A stretch of 64,000 bases of DNA from Occultella kanbiaonis (GCF_009708215.1 NZ_CP046175.1:5208001-5272000); one strand, 5' to 3'. Positions 17,890 through 26,444 are shown, numbered from the stretch's first letter. Translations and numbers: made by a program. The notes: a model not told the origin generated them from the letters alone.

Positions 17890-19216
17890 CCAGACGGTCC
17901 GCGCGCGCGTTCAGGTACCGCTGCTCGGGCACGCTCGTGCTCATCCGGGCCGCCATCAGGTACTCCTCGTGCGCCTGGGCACGGTCCCCGACCATCTCCA
18001 GCAGGTGCGCTCGTACCGCGTGGATCCGGTGGCCGCGCCGAAGGGCGGGATCCTCCCGCAGCGGCTCGAGCACCTCGAGGCCCGCGGCAGGTCCGTGAGC
18101 CATCCCGACGGCGACGGCCAGGTTCAGCCGCACCGTCGGGCCGGGCGCGATCCCGTCGAGCATCCGGTAGAGGATCACGATCTGCAGCCAGTCCGTTTCC
18201 GCCCACGTGGGCGCCTCCGCGTGCACGGCCGCGATCGCAGCCTGGAGCTGGTAGGGCCCCACGGTGGCGTGCGGCAGCACGACCTCCAGGATCGACGTCG
18301 CCTCGGAGATCATCGAGCGGTCCCACCGGGACCGGTCCTGGTGCTCGAGCGGCACCAGGTCGCCGGCGGGGTCGACGCGCGTGGCCGCGCGGGACTGCGT
18401 GAGCAGCATCAGCGCGAGCAGCCCCGCGGTCTCGGCGTGGTCGGGGACCACGGCGCGCAGCTCCCGGGTGAGCCGGATCGCCTCGCTCGCGAGCGCGACG
18501 TCCATGAGCCGCTCGCCCGCGCTGGCGGTGTAACCCTCGTTGAAGATCAGGTAGAGCACCTGCCCGACGGCGTTGAGCCGGTCCGGCAGGTCGCTCGCCG
18601 TGGGTGCGGCGAACCGGGCGCCCGCCGCGGCCAGTGTCGCCTTCGCGCGGCTGATGCGTTGGCCCATGGTCGCGGACGGGACCAGGAACGCCGAGGCGAT
18701 CTGGTCGGTGGTGAGCCCGCCGACGGCCCGCAGGGTGAGGGCGGCCTGCGCCGTCGGGGTCAGGGCCGGGTGCGCGCACAGGAGGAGCAAGTGGAGGGTC
18801 TCGGGATCGTGAGACTCCGAGCCGGGCCCGCGGGCATTGCCGTCCGCGCTCCCGGCGCCGGGTGCGATGCTTCCGGCGCCGAAGGCGACCTCGTCACGAG
18901 AGCCGGGCAGCTCCTGGTCGGCGGCCGGGGCGTGTTCGGTGTCGATGCGGTCCCGGACGGCGGCGCGCAGTTCACGCGCCGTGCGCGCGCTCTCGGACCG
19001 GTGGGCGTCGATCAGCCGCCGGGAGGCGACCCGCAGCAGCCAGCCACGCGGGCTGTCCGGGCCCGCGCCGGGCTGCCACTGCTGCGACGCCGCCAGGAGC
19101 GCCTCCTGAACGGCATCCTCGCAGGCCGCGAAGTCGCCGTAGCGCCGTACGAGCGCCCCGAGGACGTGCGGCACCTCTCGGCGCCACACGTCCTCGAACG
19201 GGTCACTGATCGTCAC
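17885..19216 (-). CDS. ECF sigma factor with C-terminal helical extension (ECF42 type)
   Basis: A 443-residue sigma-70 family protein. Region 2 is in the first ~90 residues (FEDVWRREVPHVLGALVRRYGDFAACEDAVQEALLAA) and region 4 around 140-195 (LRAVGGLTTDQIASAFLVPSATMGQRISRAKATL). The remaining ~230 residues are helical TPR-like repeats (DUF6596), including LNAVGQVLYLIFNEGYTAS. This extension and the preceding DGPF/YCII gene mark the ECF42 group, in which no classical anti-sigma factor is found and the extension is needed for activity (established for the group). Its start overlaps the end of the YCII gene by 14 bases. Confidence 0.93.
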   Translation of the reverse strand: MTISDPFEDVWRREVPHVLGALVRRYGDFAACEDAVQEALLAASQQWQPGAGPDSPRGWLLRVASRRLIDAHRSESARTARELRAAVRDRIDTEHAPAADQELPGSRDEVAFGAGSIAPGAGSADGNARGPGSESHDPETLHLLLLCAHPALTPTAQAALTLRAVGGLTTDQIASAFLVPSATMGQRISRAKATLAAAGARFAAPTASDLPDRLNAVGQVLYLIFNEGYTASAGERLMDVALASEAIRLTRELRAVVPDHAETAGLLALMLLTQSRAATRVDPAGDLVPLEHQDRSRWDRSMISEATSILEVVLPHATVGPYQLQAAIAAVHAEAPTWAETDWLQIVILYRMLDGIAPGPTVRLNLAVAVGMAHGPAAGLEVLEPLREDPALRRGHRIHAVRAHLLEMVGDRAQAHEEYLMAARMSTSVPEQRYLNARADRLA

Positions 19217-19595
19217 CGCCGGGCCACATCGCGGGCCGCAGCTCGACGGTCTCGCCTGGTCCGGAGAACTTCGAGGTGATCTCCTCGGCCCGGGCCTGGT
19301 CCGCCACGTCGATCAGGAAGAAACCGGCGAGGTGTTCCTTGAACTCCGAGTACGGGCCGTCGGTGACGACCGGGGTCCCCGCGTTCCACCGGAACAGGCG
19401 GGACGTGCTCGGGTCCCCCAGCGCCTCGCCGGTGACGAGTTCGCCGGACTCCTGCATCTCGGTGAGCACGGCCTCGAACTCGGCGTTCTGCTGCTCGCGC
19501 TGAGCGGCCGGCAGGGCCTGGTTCTCGGCGATGAAGTCACCGGTCGGGTGACCCCACGGCTGCGGGTTCGAGTGGATCAGGATGACGTACTTCAC
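19203..19595 (-). CDS. YCII-related DGPF protein paired with the ECF42 sigma factor
   Basis: A 130-residue protein with the YCII-type core: MKYVILIHSNP at the start and the name-giving motif TDGPYSEFKEHLAGFFLIDV. DGPF proteins are encoded next to, and are often targets of, ECF42 sigma factors. Their biochemical role is not settled. GAAGGAGAAG lies just upstream of the ATG at 19595. It follows ectD on the same strand after 72 bases, so a shared transcript is possible. Confidence 0.92.
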   Translation of the reverse strand: MKYVILIHSNPQPWGHPTGDFIAENQALPAAQREQQNAEFEAVLTEMQESGELVTGEALGDPSTSRLFRWNAGTPVVTDGPYSEFKEHLAGFFLIDVADQARAEEITSKFSGPGETVELRPAMWPGGDDQ

Positions 19596-19667
19596 GACTT
19601 CTCCTTCTCATCGGGGGCCTTCGCTGCGGGCCCGTCACAGGAGACGTCGGAGCCGCGATCAGTATTT

Positions 19668-20576
19668 CTACACCCGGCCGACCGGCGTGAAGTCGGTCGA
19701 GCCGGCGAACTCCGGTCGGGGCCTCGGCGCGGAGAACGGCTCCTCGAGCGTGTTCTCCACCGAGTTGTAGACGATGAACACGTTCGAGCGCGGCGTGGGC
19801 GTGACATTGCCGTTGGAGGCGTGCATGCAGTTGCTGTCGAACATCACCGCTCCGCCGGCCGCACCCTCGAGCACGTCGATCCCGTAGCGGTCGTAGAAGT
19901 CCCGCAGGACCTCCTTGCTCGGAGTCCCCGCGCCCTGCATGACCAGAGACTTGCGGTAGTTGTCCTCCGGGGTGGCTCCGTCGCAGGAGATGTACTCCCG
20001 GTGCGAGCCGGGCATGATCATCAGCGGGCCGTTGTAGGAGTGGTTGTCGGTCATCGAGATCGAGATGCTCACCGCCCGCATCCGCGGCATGCCGTCCTCG
20101 GCGTGCCAGGTCTCGAAGTCCGAGTGCCACATGAACTCCTTGCCCTCGAAACCCGGCTTGAAGTTCACGCGCGACTGGTGGATGTAGACCTCCGAGCCCA
20201 GCAACTGGCGGGCCCGGTCCACCACCCGGGGATCGTTGGCGATCCTGGCGAACACCGGGCTGATCCGGTGGACGTCGAAGACCGAACGAACCTCCTGGCT
20301 GCTCGACTCGATGACGCACCGCTCGTCGGCTCGGACCTCGGGGTCGTTCGAGAGCCGCTCCAGCTCGCGATGGAACTCGGCGACCTCGTCGGCACCGACC
20401 AGCTGGTCGATCGAGAGGTAACCCCTGGCGTCGAAACCCTCGAGGGTCGAGGCGTCCATCGGACCCGTGGCGGCCGTCCCCCAGACCACCGGAGCCGCTC
20501 GGGGTATGACCTTGACCTCACCGTTGTTCCGGGTGGGGTAGGCGTCGATTCTGTTCTGCACGTCTGCGGCAGTCAT
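19668..20576 (-). CDS. ectD: Ectoine hydroxylase
   Basis: A 302-residue Fe(II)/2-oxoglutarate dioxygenase that turns the osmolyte ectoine into 5-hydroxyectoine. It carries the EctD signature WHSDFETWHAEDGMP with two iron ligands (H-x-D), the distal histidine in NCMHASNGN and the 2-oxoglutarate arginine region PTPRSNVFIVYN. The ATG at 20576 is chosen: AGGAG lies 7 bases upstream and the product starts MTAADVQNRIDAYPTR. No ectA, ectB or ectC is within 19 kb upstream or 43 kb downstream in this window, so the enzyme either uses ectoine made from a distant locus or imported ectoine. Confidence 0.93.
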   Translation of the reverse strand: MTAADVQNRIDAYPTRNNGEVKVIPRAAPVVWGTAATGPMDASTLEGFDARGYLSIDQLVGADEVAEFHRELERLSNDPEVRADERCVIESSSQEVRSVFDVHRISPVFARIANDPRVVDRARQLLGSEVYIHQSRVNFKPGFEGKEFMWHSDFETWHAEDGMPRMRAVSISISMTDNHSYNGPLMIMPGSHREYISCDGATPEDNYRKSLVMQGAGTPSKEVLRDFYDRYGIDVLEGAAGGAVMFDSNCMHASNGNVTPTPRSNVFIVYNSVENTLEEPFSAPRPRPEFAGSTDFTPVGRV

Positions 20577-20704
20577 CGGTCTTCTCCTATCCGTTGAGTT
20601 GTCACGGTGGTTCGCACCGCACACCCCACCCTCACCCGGGGGCCGCATCCGTCGCAAGGTCGGCGCAGCCGGGCGGCCGGGGACCGCAGTGACCGGGGAC
20701 GGCT

Positions 20705-21121
20705 CTAGGTCGCGGCCGCGGGACGTTCACTGAGCACGCAGAACTCGTTGCCCTCCGGATCTGCGAGAACCACCCACGGGACGTCCTTCTGCCCGATGTC
20801 CACCGCGGTCGCGCCGAGCGTGATCAACCGCTCCACCTCCGCGTCCCGCGACCCCGGGGCCTCGCCCGGGGCGAGATCCAGGTGCAGGCGGTTCTTCGTG
20901 GTCTTCACGTCGGAGCTCCTGCCGAATAGGAGCACCGGACCGCGCTCGACATACGGGAGGTCCTGCATCCTCCGTGACTCCTCGAGGGCGCCCGGCGGCA
21001 CCAGAACCACCTCGTCCTCGGACTCGTAGGCGATCCGCCAGTCGAGCACCTCGGCCCACCACCGCGACAGCGACTGCGGGTCGAAGCAGTCCACCACCAC
21101 GCTGTGCCACTGAGCAGCCAT
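20705..21121 (-). CDS. VOC (glyoxalase-like) family protein
   Basis: A 138-residue member of the glyoxalase-like VOC superfamily with WHSVVVDCFDPQSLSRWWAEVLDW at the N-terminus and the terminal motif ADPEGNEFCVL. RLHLDLAPGE in the middle is typical of the actinobacterial subgroup annotated as glyoxalase-like domain 6. Reaction unknown. It is similar in layout to the protein at 21529-21939; the dodecin gene lies between them, all on the minus strand. Confidence 0.88.
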   Translation of the reverse strand: MAAQWHSVVVDCFDPQSLSRWWAEVLDWRIAYESEDEVVLVPPGALEESRRMQDLPYVERGPVLLFGRSSDVKTTKNRLHLDLAPGEAPGSRDAEVERLITLGATAVDIGQKDVPWVVLADPEGNEFCVLSERPAAAT

Positions 21122-21154
21122 CGATCACGCACCCCTCTCGATGGGCAGCGCCCA

Positions 21155-21201
21155 GCGCGGGGCAGGTCGCGGGCACCTGCCCTGCGTGACCTGCCCCGCG
21201 C
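21155..21201 (-). terminator. Hairpin terminator after dodecin
   Basis: GCGCGGGGCAGGTC pairs perfectly with GACCTGCCCCGCGC (14 bp) around a 19-base loop, 13 bases downstream of the dodecin stop on the minus strand. Confidence 0.75.
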
Positions 21202-21214
21202 CGTCGGGCAGTAC

Positions 21215-21424
21215 TCAGTCGTCGAGGACGAAGGTCACCTCGAGCACGACCTGCCATGCCGTCGCGACACCGTCGGTGAGCTCGACCTTCTGGTCCTTGA
21301 CCCAGGCGCCGGAGACGTTGCGCAGCGTCTTCGCGGAGCGCTCCACGCCTGCCTTCACCGCGTCGTCGAAGCTGGTGTCCGAGCGGGCGGTGATCGTGGT
21401 GACCCGTGCGACAGATGCGGCCAT
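21215..21424 (-). CDS. Dodecin, flavin-storage protein
   Basis: A 69-residue protein matching dodecin along its full length: RVTTITARSDTSFDDAVKAG, the AWVKDQKVEL strand carrying the flavin-stacking tryptophan, and WQVVLEVTFVLDD. Dodecins assemble into hollow dodecamers that store FMN, riboflavin or CoA. The ATG at 21424 is preceded by GAGGAGG; the longer in-frame version is rejected. A strong hairpin terminator follows. Confidence 0.93.
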   Translation of the reverse strand: MAASVARVTTITARSDTSFDDAVKAGVERSAKTLRNVSGAWVKDQKVELTDGVATAWQVVLEVTFVLDD

Positions 21425-21528
21425 GTTTCGTCCTCCTCGTTGAAGTCGATCCGCTGCCGATGCAGCCCTGCCCATGGTGGACCGGGCTCCGGGACCCCGC
21501 AACAGCACGGACCCGCCTCGTGCGCGAG

Positions 21529-21939
21529 TCAGTCGCGGATGAGGTGCGCCCACGGGTCGGGGCGTTCGAGATCGCCGCGAAGCACGCAGAACTCGTTGCC
21601 CTCCGGATCGGCCAGGGTGAACCAGCCCGTGCCGTCGGCGACGCGCCGGTCCGCGACCACGGTGGCGCCGAGCTGGAGGAGCCTGGCGACCTCGTCGTCA
21701 CGGGTCAGATCGGTCGGGGCGAGGTCGAAGTGCAGGCGGTTCTTGGCACTCTTACCCTCGGGGACCTCGATGAACAGGATCTTGGTGCGGCCATCGGGCG
21801 AGACGATCAGGCACTCCTCGTCACCGGGCTCGTCCGGGTCGTCGGGGTCCCCCGTGTAGCCGAGGACCTGGGCCCAGAACGCTGCCTGTGCGTACGCGTC
21901 GCGGGAGTCGACACTGGTGTGGGACAGACGTGAGGTCAT
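21529..21939 (-). CDS. VOC (glyoxalase-like) family protein, second copy
   Basis: A 136-residue VOC protein beginning MTSRLSHTSVDSRDAYAQA, with RLHFDLAPTDL, the sequence LLQLGATVVADRRV and the ending LADPEGNEFCVLRGD. The pattern matches the protein at 20705-21121, so they are likely paralogues separated by the dodecin gene. The ribosome site before the ATG at 21939 is weak. Substrate unknown. Confidence 0.87.
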   Translation of the reverse strand: MTSRLSHTSVDSRDAYAQAAFWAQVLGYTGDPDDPDEPGDEECLIVSPDGRTKILFIEVPEGKSAKNRLHFDLAPTDLTRDDEVARLLQLGATVVADRRVADGTGWFTLADPEGNEFCVLRGDLERPDPWAHLIRD

Positions 21940-22028
21940 GGCGACCACGATGGTCGACCGGGCCCCCGCCGTCGAGGCATTTGCCGGGTTAGGGTTCTTT
22001 GGCACAGCTACGAACGGAAGGAACGCGC

Positions 22029-24059
22029 GTGAGCCACGAGGACCCGTACGCCTGGCTGGAGGACGTCGAGGGCGAGCAGCAACTCGACTGGGTCCGCGCC
22101 CGCAACTCCGAGCAGGCCGCCACCCTGGCCGGCACGCCCGAGTTCGCTGCCATGAAGGCACGCACGCTCGGGATCCTTGACTCCGAGGAGAAGATCCCGG
22201 ACGTCTCCAAGATCGGGGACTTCTACTACAACTTCTGGAGGGACGCCGAGCACGAGCGCGGCCTGTGGCGGCGCACCACGCTGGCGTCCTACCGCACCGC
22301 CGAGCCGGCGTGGGAGACGGTCCTCGACCTGGACGCACTCAACGAGGCCGAGGGCGAGAACTGGGTCTGGCACGGCGCGAGCGTGCTCCGTGGCGACGAG
22401 GAGTACCGGCTCGCGATCATCGACCTGTCCCGCGGCGGCGCGGACGCCGACGTCTCCCGCGAGTTCGATCTGCAGACGATGTCCTTCGTGGAGGGCGGTT
22501 TCTTCCGCCCCGAGTCCAAGGGCGGGACGTCCTGGATCGACGCGGACACCCTGTTCGTGTTCACCGACTTCGGCGAGGGCACGATGACCCCGTCGGGCTA
22601 CCCGCGGATCGCCAAGCGCTGGCACCGCGGCACCCCGCTCGAGGCGGCCGAGACCGTGTACGAGGGCGCCGAACAGGACATGTACATCGCCGCGTATCAC
22701 GACTCCACGCCAGGGTTCGAGCGGGACATCGTGAGCCGTTCCATCGCGTTCTACAACAGCGAGCTGTACCTGCTCGGCGCGGGCGGCGAGCTCACCCGCA
22801 TCGACGTGCCGAACTCCGCCGAGCCGGACATCAAGCGCGAGTGGCTGACCGTGGAGCTGCGCGAGGAGTGGACGCCCGCGGACGTCACCTACCCGGCCGG
22901 TGCCCTGCTCGCGATCCGGCTCGAGGAGTTCCTCGCCGGCTCGCGCGACCTGCAGGTGCTCTACACGCCCACCGAGACGAGTTCCCTCGCCTCGGCCACG
23001 TGGACCCGTTCGCACCTCGTGCTGAACATCCTCGAGGACGTCAAGAACCGCCTCGAGGTGCTGACGCCGACGGCGCACGGCACCTTCGAGCGGTCCGCGT
23101 TCGTGGGTGCGGCCCAGGTGGGCACGGTCGCCGTCGGCGCCGTCGACTCGCGGCTCTCGGACGCCGTCTGGCTGTACGCGACCGACTTCCTGTCCCCCAC
23201 CACCCTGTCGATCGCGGAGATCGGCTCGGCGCCGGAGCCGCTGAAGTCGATGCCGGTCTTCTTCGACGCCGCCGGCCTCGTCGCCGAACAGCACTTCGTC
23301 ACCTCCGACGACGGAACCCGGGTCCCGTACTTCCTCATCCACCGCGAGGACCTCGCCTTCGACGGCACCGCGCCCACCCTGCTGTACGGGTACGGCGGGT
23401 TCGAGATCTCGCTGACCCCCACCTACTCCGGGGTGCTCGGCAGCGCCTGGCTCGAGCAGGGCGGCGTCTATGCCCTCGCGAACATCCGCGGCGGCGGCGA
23501 GTACGGCCCGCGCTGGCACCAGCTCGCGCTGAAGGAGAACCGGCACCGGGCGTACGAGGACATGGCGGCCGTCGCCAAGGACCTCGTGGAGCGCGGCATC
23601 ACCGCGAGCGCGCACCTGGGGGTGCAGGGCGGTTCGAACGGTGGGCTGCTCACCGGGAACATGCTCACCCAGTACCCGGACCTGTTCGGGGCCGTGGTGA
23701 TCCAGGTGCCGCTGCTGGACATGAAGCGCTACTCGCACCTGCTCGCCGGCGCGTCCTGGATGGCCGAGTACGGCGACCCGGACGATCCGGCACAGTGGGA
23801 GTACATCCAGCACTTCTCGCCCTATCACCTGTTCGACGCCGACGCCGACTACCCGCCGGTCCTGTTCACCACGTCCACGCGGGACGACCGGGTGCACCCC
23901 GGGCACGCGCGGAAGATGGCAGCGCAGATGATCGCGGCCGGCAAGAACGTGACCTACTACGAGAACATCGAGGGCGGCCACGGCGGGGCGGCCACGAACG
24001 GGCAGCAGGCGCACATGCAGACCCTCGCGTACCGGTTCCTGTCCGAACGGCTCATCTGA
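22029..24059 (+). CDS. Prolyl oligopeptidase family serine peptidase (S9A)
   Basis: A 676-residue enzyme with the N-terminal DPYAWLEDVEGEQ and beta-propeller region, and a C-terminal alpha/beta-hydrolase domain from about residue 430. The catalytic triad is visible: serine in VQGGSNGGLL, aspartate in TSTRDDRVHPGHA and histidine in IEGGHGGA. It cleaves short peptides after proline in the cytoplasm. GTG at 22029 is the start, with GGAAGGA 7 bases upstream; the upstream TTG at 21999 is rejected. TAGGGT at 21990-21995 is a likely -10 hexamer. Confidence 0.95.
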   Translation: MSHEDPYAWLEDVEGEQQLDWVRARNSEQAATLAGTPEFAAMKARTLGILDSEEKIPDVSKIGDFYYNFWRDAEHERGLWRRTTLASYRTAEPAWETVLDLDALNEAEGENWVWHGASVLRGDEEYRLAIIDLSRGGADADVSREFDLQTMSFVEGGFFRPESKGGTSWIDADTLFVFTDFGEGTMTPSGYPRIAKRWHRGTPLEAAETVYEGAEQDMYIAAYHDSTPGFERDIVSRSIAFYNSELYLLGAGGELTRIDVPNSAEPDIKREWLTVELREEWTPADVTYPAGALLAIRLEEFLAGSRDLQVLYTPTETSSLASATWTRSHLVLNILEDVKNRLEVLTPTAHGTFERSAFVGAAQVGTVAVGAVDSRLSDAVWLYATDFLSPTTLSIAEIGSAPEPLKSMPVFFDAAGLVAEQHFVTSDDGTRVPYFLIHREDLAFDGTAPTLLYGYGGFEISLTPTYSGVLGSAWLEQGGVYALANIRGGGEYGPRWHQLALKENRHRAYEDMAAVAKDLVERGITASAHLGVQGGSNGGLLTGNMLTQYPDLFGAVVIQVPLLDMKRYSHLLAGASWMAEYGDPDDPAQWEYIQHFSPYHLFDADADYPPVLFTTSTRDDRVHPGHARKMAAQMIAAGKNVTYYENIEGGHGGAATNGQQAHMQTLAYRFLSERLI

Positions 24060-24063
24060 GCCG

Positions 24064-24969
24064 ATGACGCAACCCGACGGCGTCGCCGCCGCGGTCTCCT
24101 CGCTGCGGTCGATGCCGCGGTTCTGGAACCGCGAGCCACCGCTGGTGCAGTGGCTGGACGAGTTGCCACGTCTGGTCGCGCAGGCGTGCACGGCGTGGGG
24201 TCTGGAGCCCGACGGCGGTGCTCGCCACGGGTCGAACGCGCTCGCCGTGCCGGTGCACCGGGGCGGCGAGCAGTTCATCCTTCGGCTCGCCCCGCCGGGT
24301 GACGACGTGGCCGCCGAGGTCCGGGCGCTGACGTTCTGGGACGGGCGCGGCACGGTCCGCCTGTTCGAGGCGGACCTGCCGCGCCGGATCACGCTCCTGG
24401 AACGGCTCAGCGACGTCTCGCTGGACTCCGTGCCCCTGGACGAGGCGGCCACCGTGATGGGCGAACTCATGCGCCGGCTCGCGGTCCCGGCGCCGCCGGA
24501 CGTGCCGGGCACGGACGAGATCGCGCGGCACCGGGCGACCGAGCTCCCCGGCGAGTGGGACCGGCTCGGCCGAGTCGTCGGCGAGCACTTCCTGCGCGCG
24601 GCGCTCGCCGCCGCCGAGGTGTGCGGGCAGACCGAGGCGAGCACCGCCGTCGACGGCGACCTGCACGGCGCGCAGGTGCACCGCGCCACCCGGGAGCCGT
24701 GGCTCGTGTTCGACCCGGGGCTGCTACGCGGGGATGCCTGCTACGACCTGGCCCGGGTGCTCTGGACGCGGGTGGACGAGATGGACGACGCGGCCGCGAT
24801 GCACCGGCACGCCGACCGGGTCATCGCCGCCGCCGGGCTCGAGGTCGAGCGCGCACACGCGTGGATCGTGTACCGGTCCTTCGACTACCTGCTCTGGGGC
24901 CTCGCGCACGGGCTCACCGAGGACCCGCCGCGCTGCGTGCGGCTGCTGGAGGCGTTCGCCCGGGCGTGA
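24064..24969 (+). CDS. Aminoglycoside/hydroxyurea phosphotransferase family kinase
   Basis: A 301-residue protein of the family that includes APH(6) streptomycin kinases and hydroxyurea phosphotransferase. It shows HGSNALAVPVHRGGEQFILRL, PPGDDVAAEVRALTFWDGRGTVRLFEADLPR, and a catalytic region VDGDLHGAQVHR...WLVFDPGLLRGDACYDLARVLW. The family usually has D-L-H-x-G-N; here the loop reads DLHGAQVHR, so the asparagine is replaced and antibiotic resistance should not be assumed. It starts 5 bases after the peptidase stop and a GGCTCA-TC-TGAGCC dyad spans the junction. Confidence 0.85.
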   Translation: MTQPDGVAAAVSSLRSMPRFWNREPPLVQWLDELPRLVAQACTAWGLEPDGGARHGSNALAVPVHRGGEQFILRLAPPGDDVAAEVRALTFWDGRGTVRLFEADLPRRITLLERLSDVSLDSVPLDEAATVMGELMRRLAVPAPPDVPGTDEIARHRATELPGEWDRLGRVVGEHFLRAALAAAEVCGQTEASTAVDGDLHGAQVHRATREPWLVFDPGLLRGDACYDLARVLWTRVDEMDDAAAMHRHADRVIAAAGLEVERAHAWIVYRSFDYLLWGLAHGLTEDPPRCVRLLEAFARA

Positions 24970-25000
24970 GGCACAGCCCGCCGACCGCCATCATCGGTCG

Positions 25001-25006
25001 TAGGCT
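25001..25006 (+). promoter_or_regulatory. -10 hexamer TAGGCT for a leaderless gene
   Basis: TAGGCT ends six bases before the ATG at 25013, the same hexamer and spacing as in front of the threonine leader peptide at 2555. Transcription would begin at or next to the start codon. Confidence 0.5.
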
Positions 25007-25012
25007 TCGGCG

Positions 25013-25228
25013 ATGGAGCCCGATCCCGGCCACCGTCGCGACGATGAGGAGCTTCGCCGCGCGAAGGAGAGCGCGCGAAACTTCGCGCTCAACCCGAACG
25101 ACGCGGTTCCCATCCCATCCGCGCGGCGGGGTCGCGCGACATCGAGGGTTGCCCGGGTCAGCCTGATCGTGGGCGCCGTCGTCGCAGCGGCCCTGATCGG
25201 AGCACTCCTGTTCGCCGCGCTGTCCTAG
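25013..25228 (+). CDS. Small membrane protein of unknown function
   Basis: A 71-residue protein with a charged N-terminal half (RRDDEELRRAKESARNFALNPNDAVP) and one C-terminal membrane helix (about 48-70). A leaderless start with a clear -10 hexamer supports expression. I do not recognise the family. It is separated by 55 bases from the convergent DUF402 gene. Confidence 0.65.
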   Translation: MEPDPGHRRDDEELRRAKESARNFALNPNDAVPIPSARRGRATSRVARVSLIVGAVVAAALIGALLFAALS

Positions 25229-25283
25229 CCGCCGAGGATGTGCCGGCTACGGGCGCGCCGACCCGGGCCCGGCCCCAACGCGC

Positions 25284-25844
25284 TCATCGGTGCAGCCCGA
25301 GGGCCTCCAGTCGGTCGAGCCAGGCATCGGGGGTGGCATCGTCGAACGGCGGGACCTGTGCGCGCACGCGCCGCTCCAGGTCGAGCGCGAGTTCCTCCAG
25401 CCGGGTGACGACGTCGACCGGGTAGCCGAACTGCTGGCGGTGCTGGGCCCACTCGTCGCGGTCGTCGACCCAGGTGCCGCGCGGGCCCTCGACGCGGACC
25501 ACGTCCAGATCCATGTCGATGCCCGTGGCCAGCAGCGGGTCGCCCGTCCAGCGCACGTCCCAGCCGAGATCGATGTAGATGCGCAGCCCACGCGGATGGT
25601 CACGGTTCACCGTGAGCGCGAAGTCCGCGGCGGGTCCGCCCGTGGGCAGGAGCGCGACGTTCGGTCCCTCCGCGTGGAACTGCGCACCGGGGCGCGCGCT
25701 GTGCCAGCCGACCGGCTGTCCGATCCAGTCGCCCCATTCGTCGGAGCCGAGGTAGACGCACTCGTGGCGCCAGTGTGGTGTGCCGTCCCACTTGCGCCAC
25801 TGGAAGATCATCGGGGTGCCCGGGTCCGGCCGCTGCGTGCTCAC
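25284..25844 (-). CDS. DUF402 domain protein
   Basis: A 186-residue protein with the DUF402 core: DLGWDVRWTGDPLLATGIDMDLDVVRVEG, then WVDDRDEWAQHRQQFGYP. DUF402 includes nucleoside tri/diphosphate phosphatases and FomD-type hydrolases; the conserved acidic residues bind metal. The product starts at GTG 25844 (MSTQRPDPG). The Trp-rich N-terminus (WRKWDGTPHWRHECVYLG) also fits the family. It lies 75 bases downstream of the YjbR gene on the same strand. Confidence 0.85.
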   Translation of the reverse strand: MSTQRPDPGTPMIFQWRKWDGTPHWRHECVYLGSDEWGDWIGQPVGWHSARPGAQFHAEGPNVALLPTGGPAADFALTVNRDHPRGLRIYIDLGWDVRWTGDPLLATGIDMDLDVVRVEGPRGTWVDDRDEWAQHRQQFGYPVDVVTRLEELALDLERRVRAQVPPFDDATPDAWLDRLEALGLHR

Positions 25845-25919
25845 GAGGGCCCATTCTGCACGCCGACCGGGTCATCGCCGTCGCCTGGGGGTCGAGCACG
25901 CGCGAGTTCGGCCCGTGGC

Positions 25920-26321
25920 TCACGCGCGGTCGCGGGCCCAGTTCAGGGACTGCCGGGCCGGAGCCGGCAGCTTGGAGACCACGGTGTCGTAGGAGTCCTC
26001 GATGAGCCCGGCCACCAGGTTCCGGTCCGCATCCGGCCCGAGGGCGACGCTGATCCAGTGCTTCTTGTTCATGTGCCAGGCCGGGAGCACGTAGTCGTGG
26101 GTGCCGATCAGCAACGGCACCTCGACCGGATCGGCCTTGAGGTTGACCAGCAGGTGCTCGCTGATGTGCGGGACACCCATGACCAGCGCGAACATCCTGC
26201 CGTGCACGCGCAGCACGTCCGAGTCCGGCCCGAACGGGTGGTCGAGCGTCGCCGACGGCAGGTCGAGGCAGACTCCGTGGCACCACTGGGCCGCCTGCGC
26301 CCACGCGCCGGTCCTGGTCAT
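25920..26321 (-). CDS. MmcQ/YjbR family protein
   Basis: A 133-residue protein with the MmcQ/YjbR fold features: LDLPSATLDHPFGPDSDVLRVHGRMFALV, HLLVNLKADP and a C-terminal DSYDTVVSKLP. The family is often described as DNA-binding because of its CyaY-like fold, though few members are characterised. It may share a transcript with the DUF402 gene downstream. Confidence 0.87.
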   Translation of the reverse strand: MTRTGAWAQAAQWCHGVCLDLPSATLDHPFGPDSDVLRVHGRMFALVMGVPHISEHLLVNLKADPVEVPLLIGTHDYVLPAWHMNKKHWISVALGPDADRNLVAGLIEDSYDTVVSKLPAPARQSLNWARDRA

Positions 26322-26444
26322 CGGACCATCGTGCCACCCACGTGCGACACCGACGCGTCACGCGCCAGGTCACGCTCGACCGATGAGTTCCGCCAGCCAG
26401 GGAGGTCGGTACCGGGTGCGATGACCCCGAGCCAGGAGAGCCCG

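Noticed and set aside
22008-24689. 893-codon open frame on the minus strand
   Set aside because: It is antisense to the prolyl oligopeptidase and kinase genes, has no recognisable domain and arises from strong G/C bias at third positions.
24064-24969. Call of an aminoglycoside resistance gene
   Set aside because: The fold fits the family but the catalytic loop differs and there is no resistance context, so only a family name is given.
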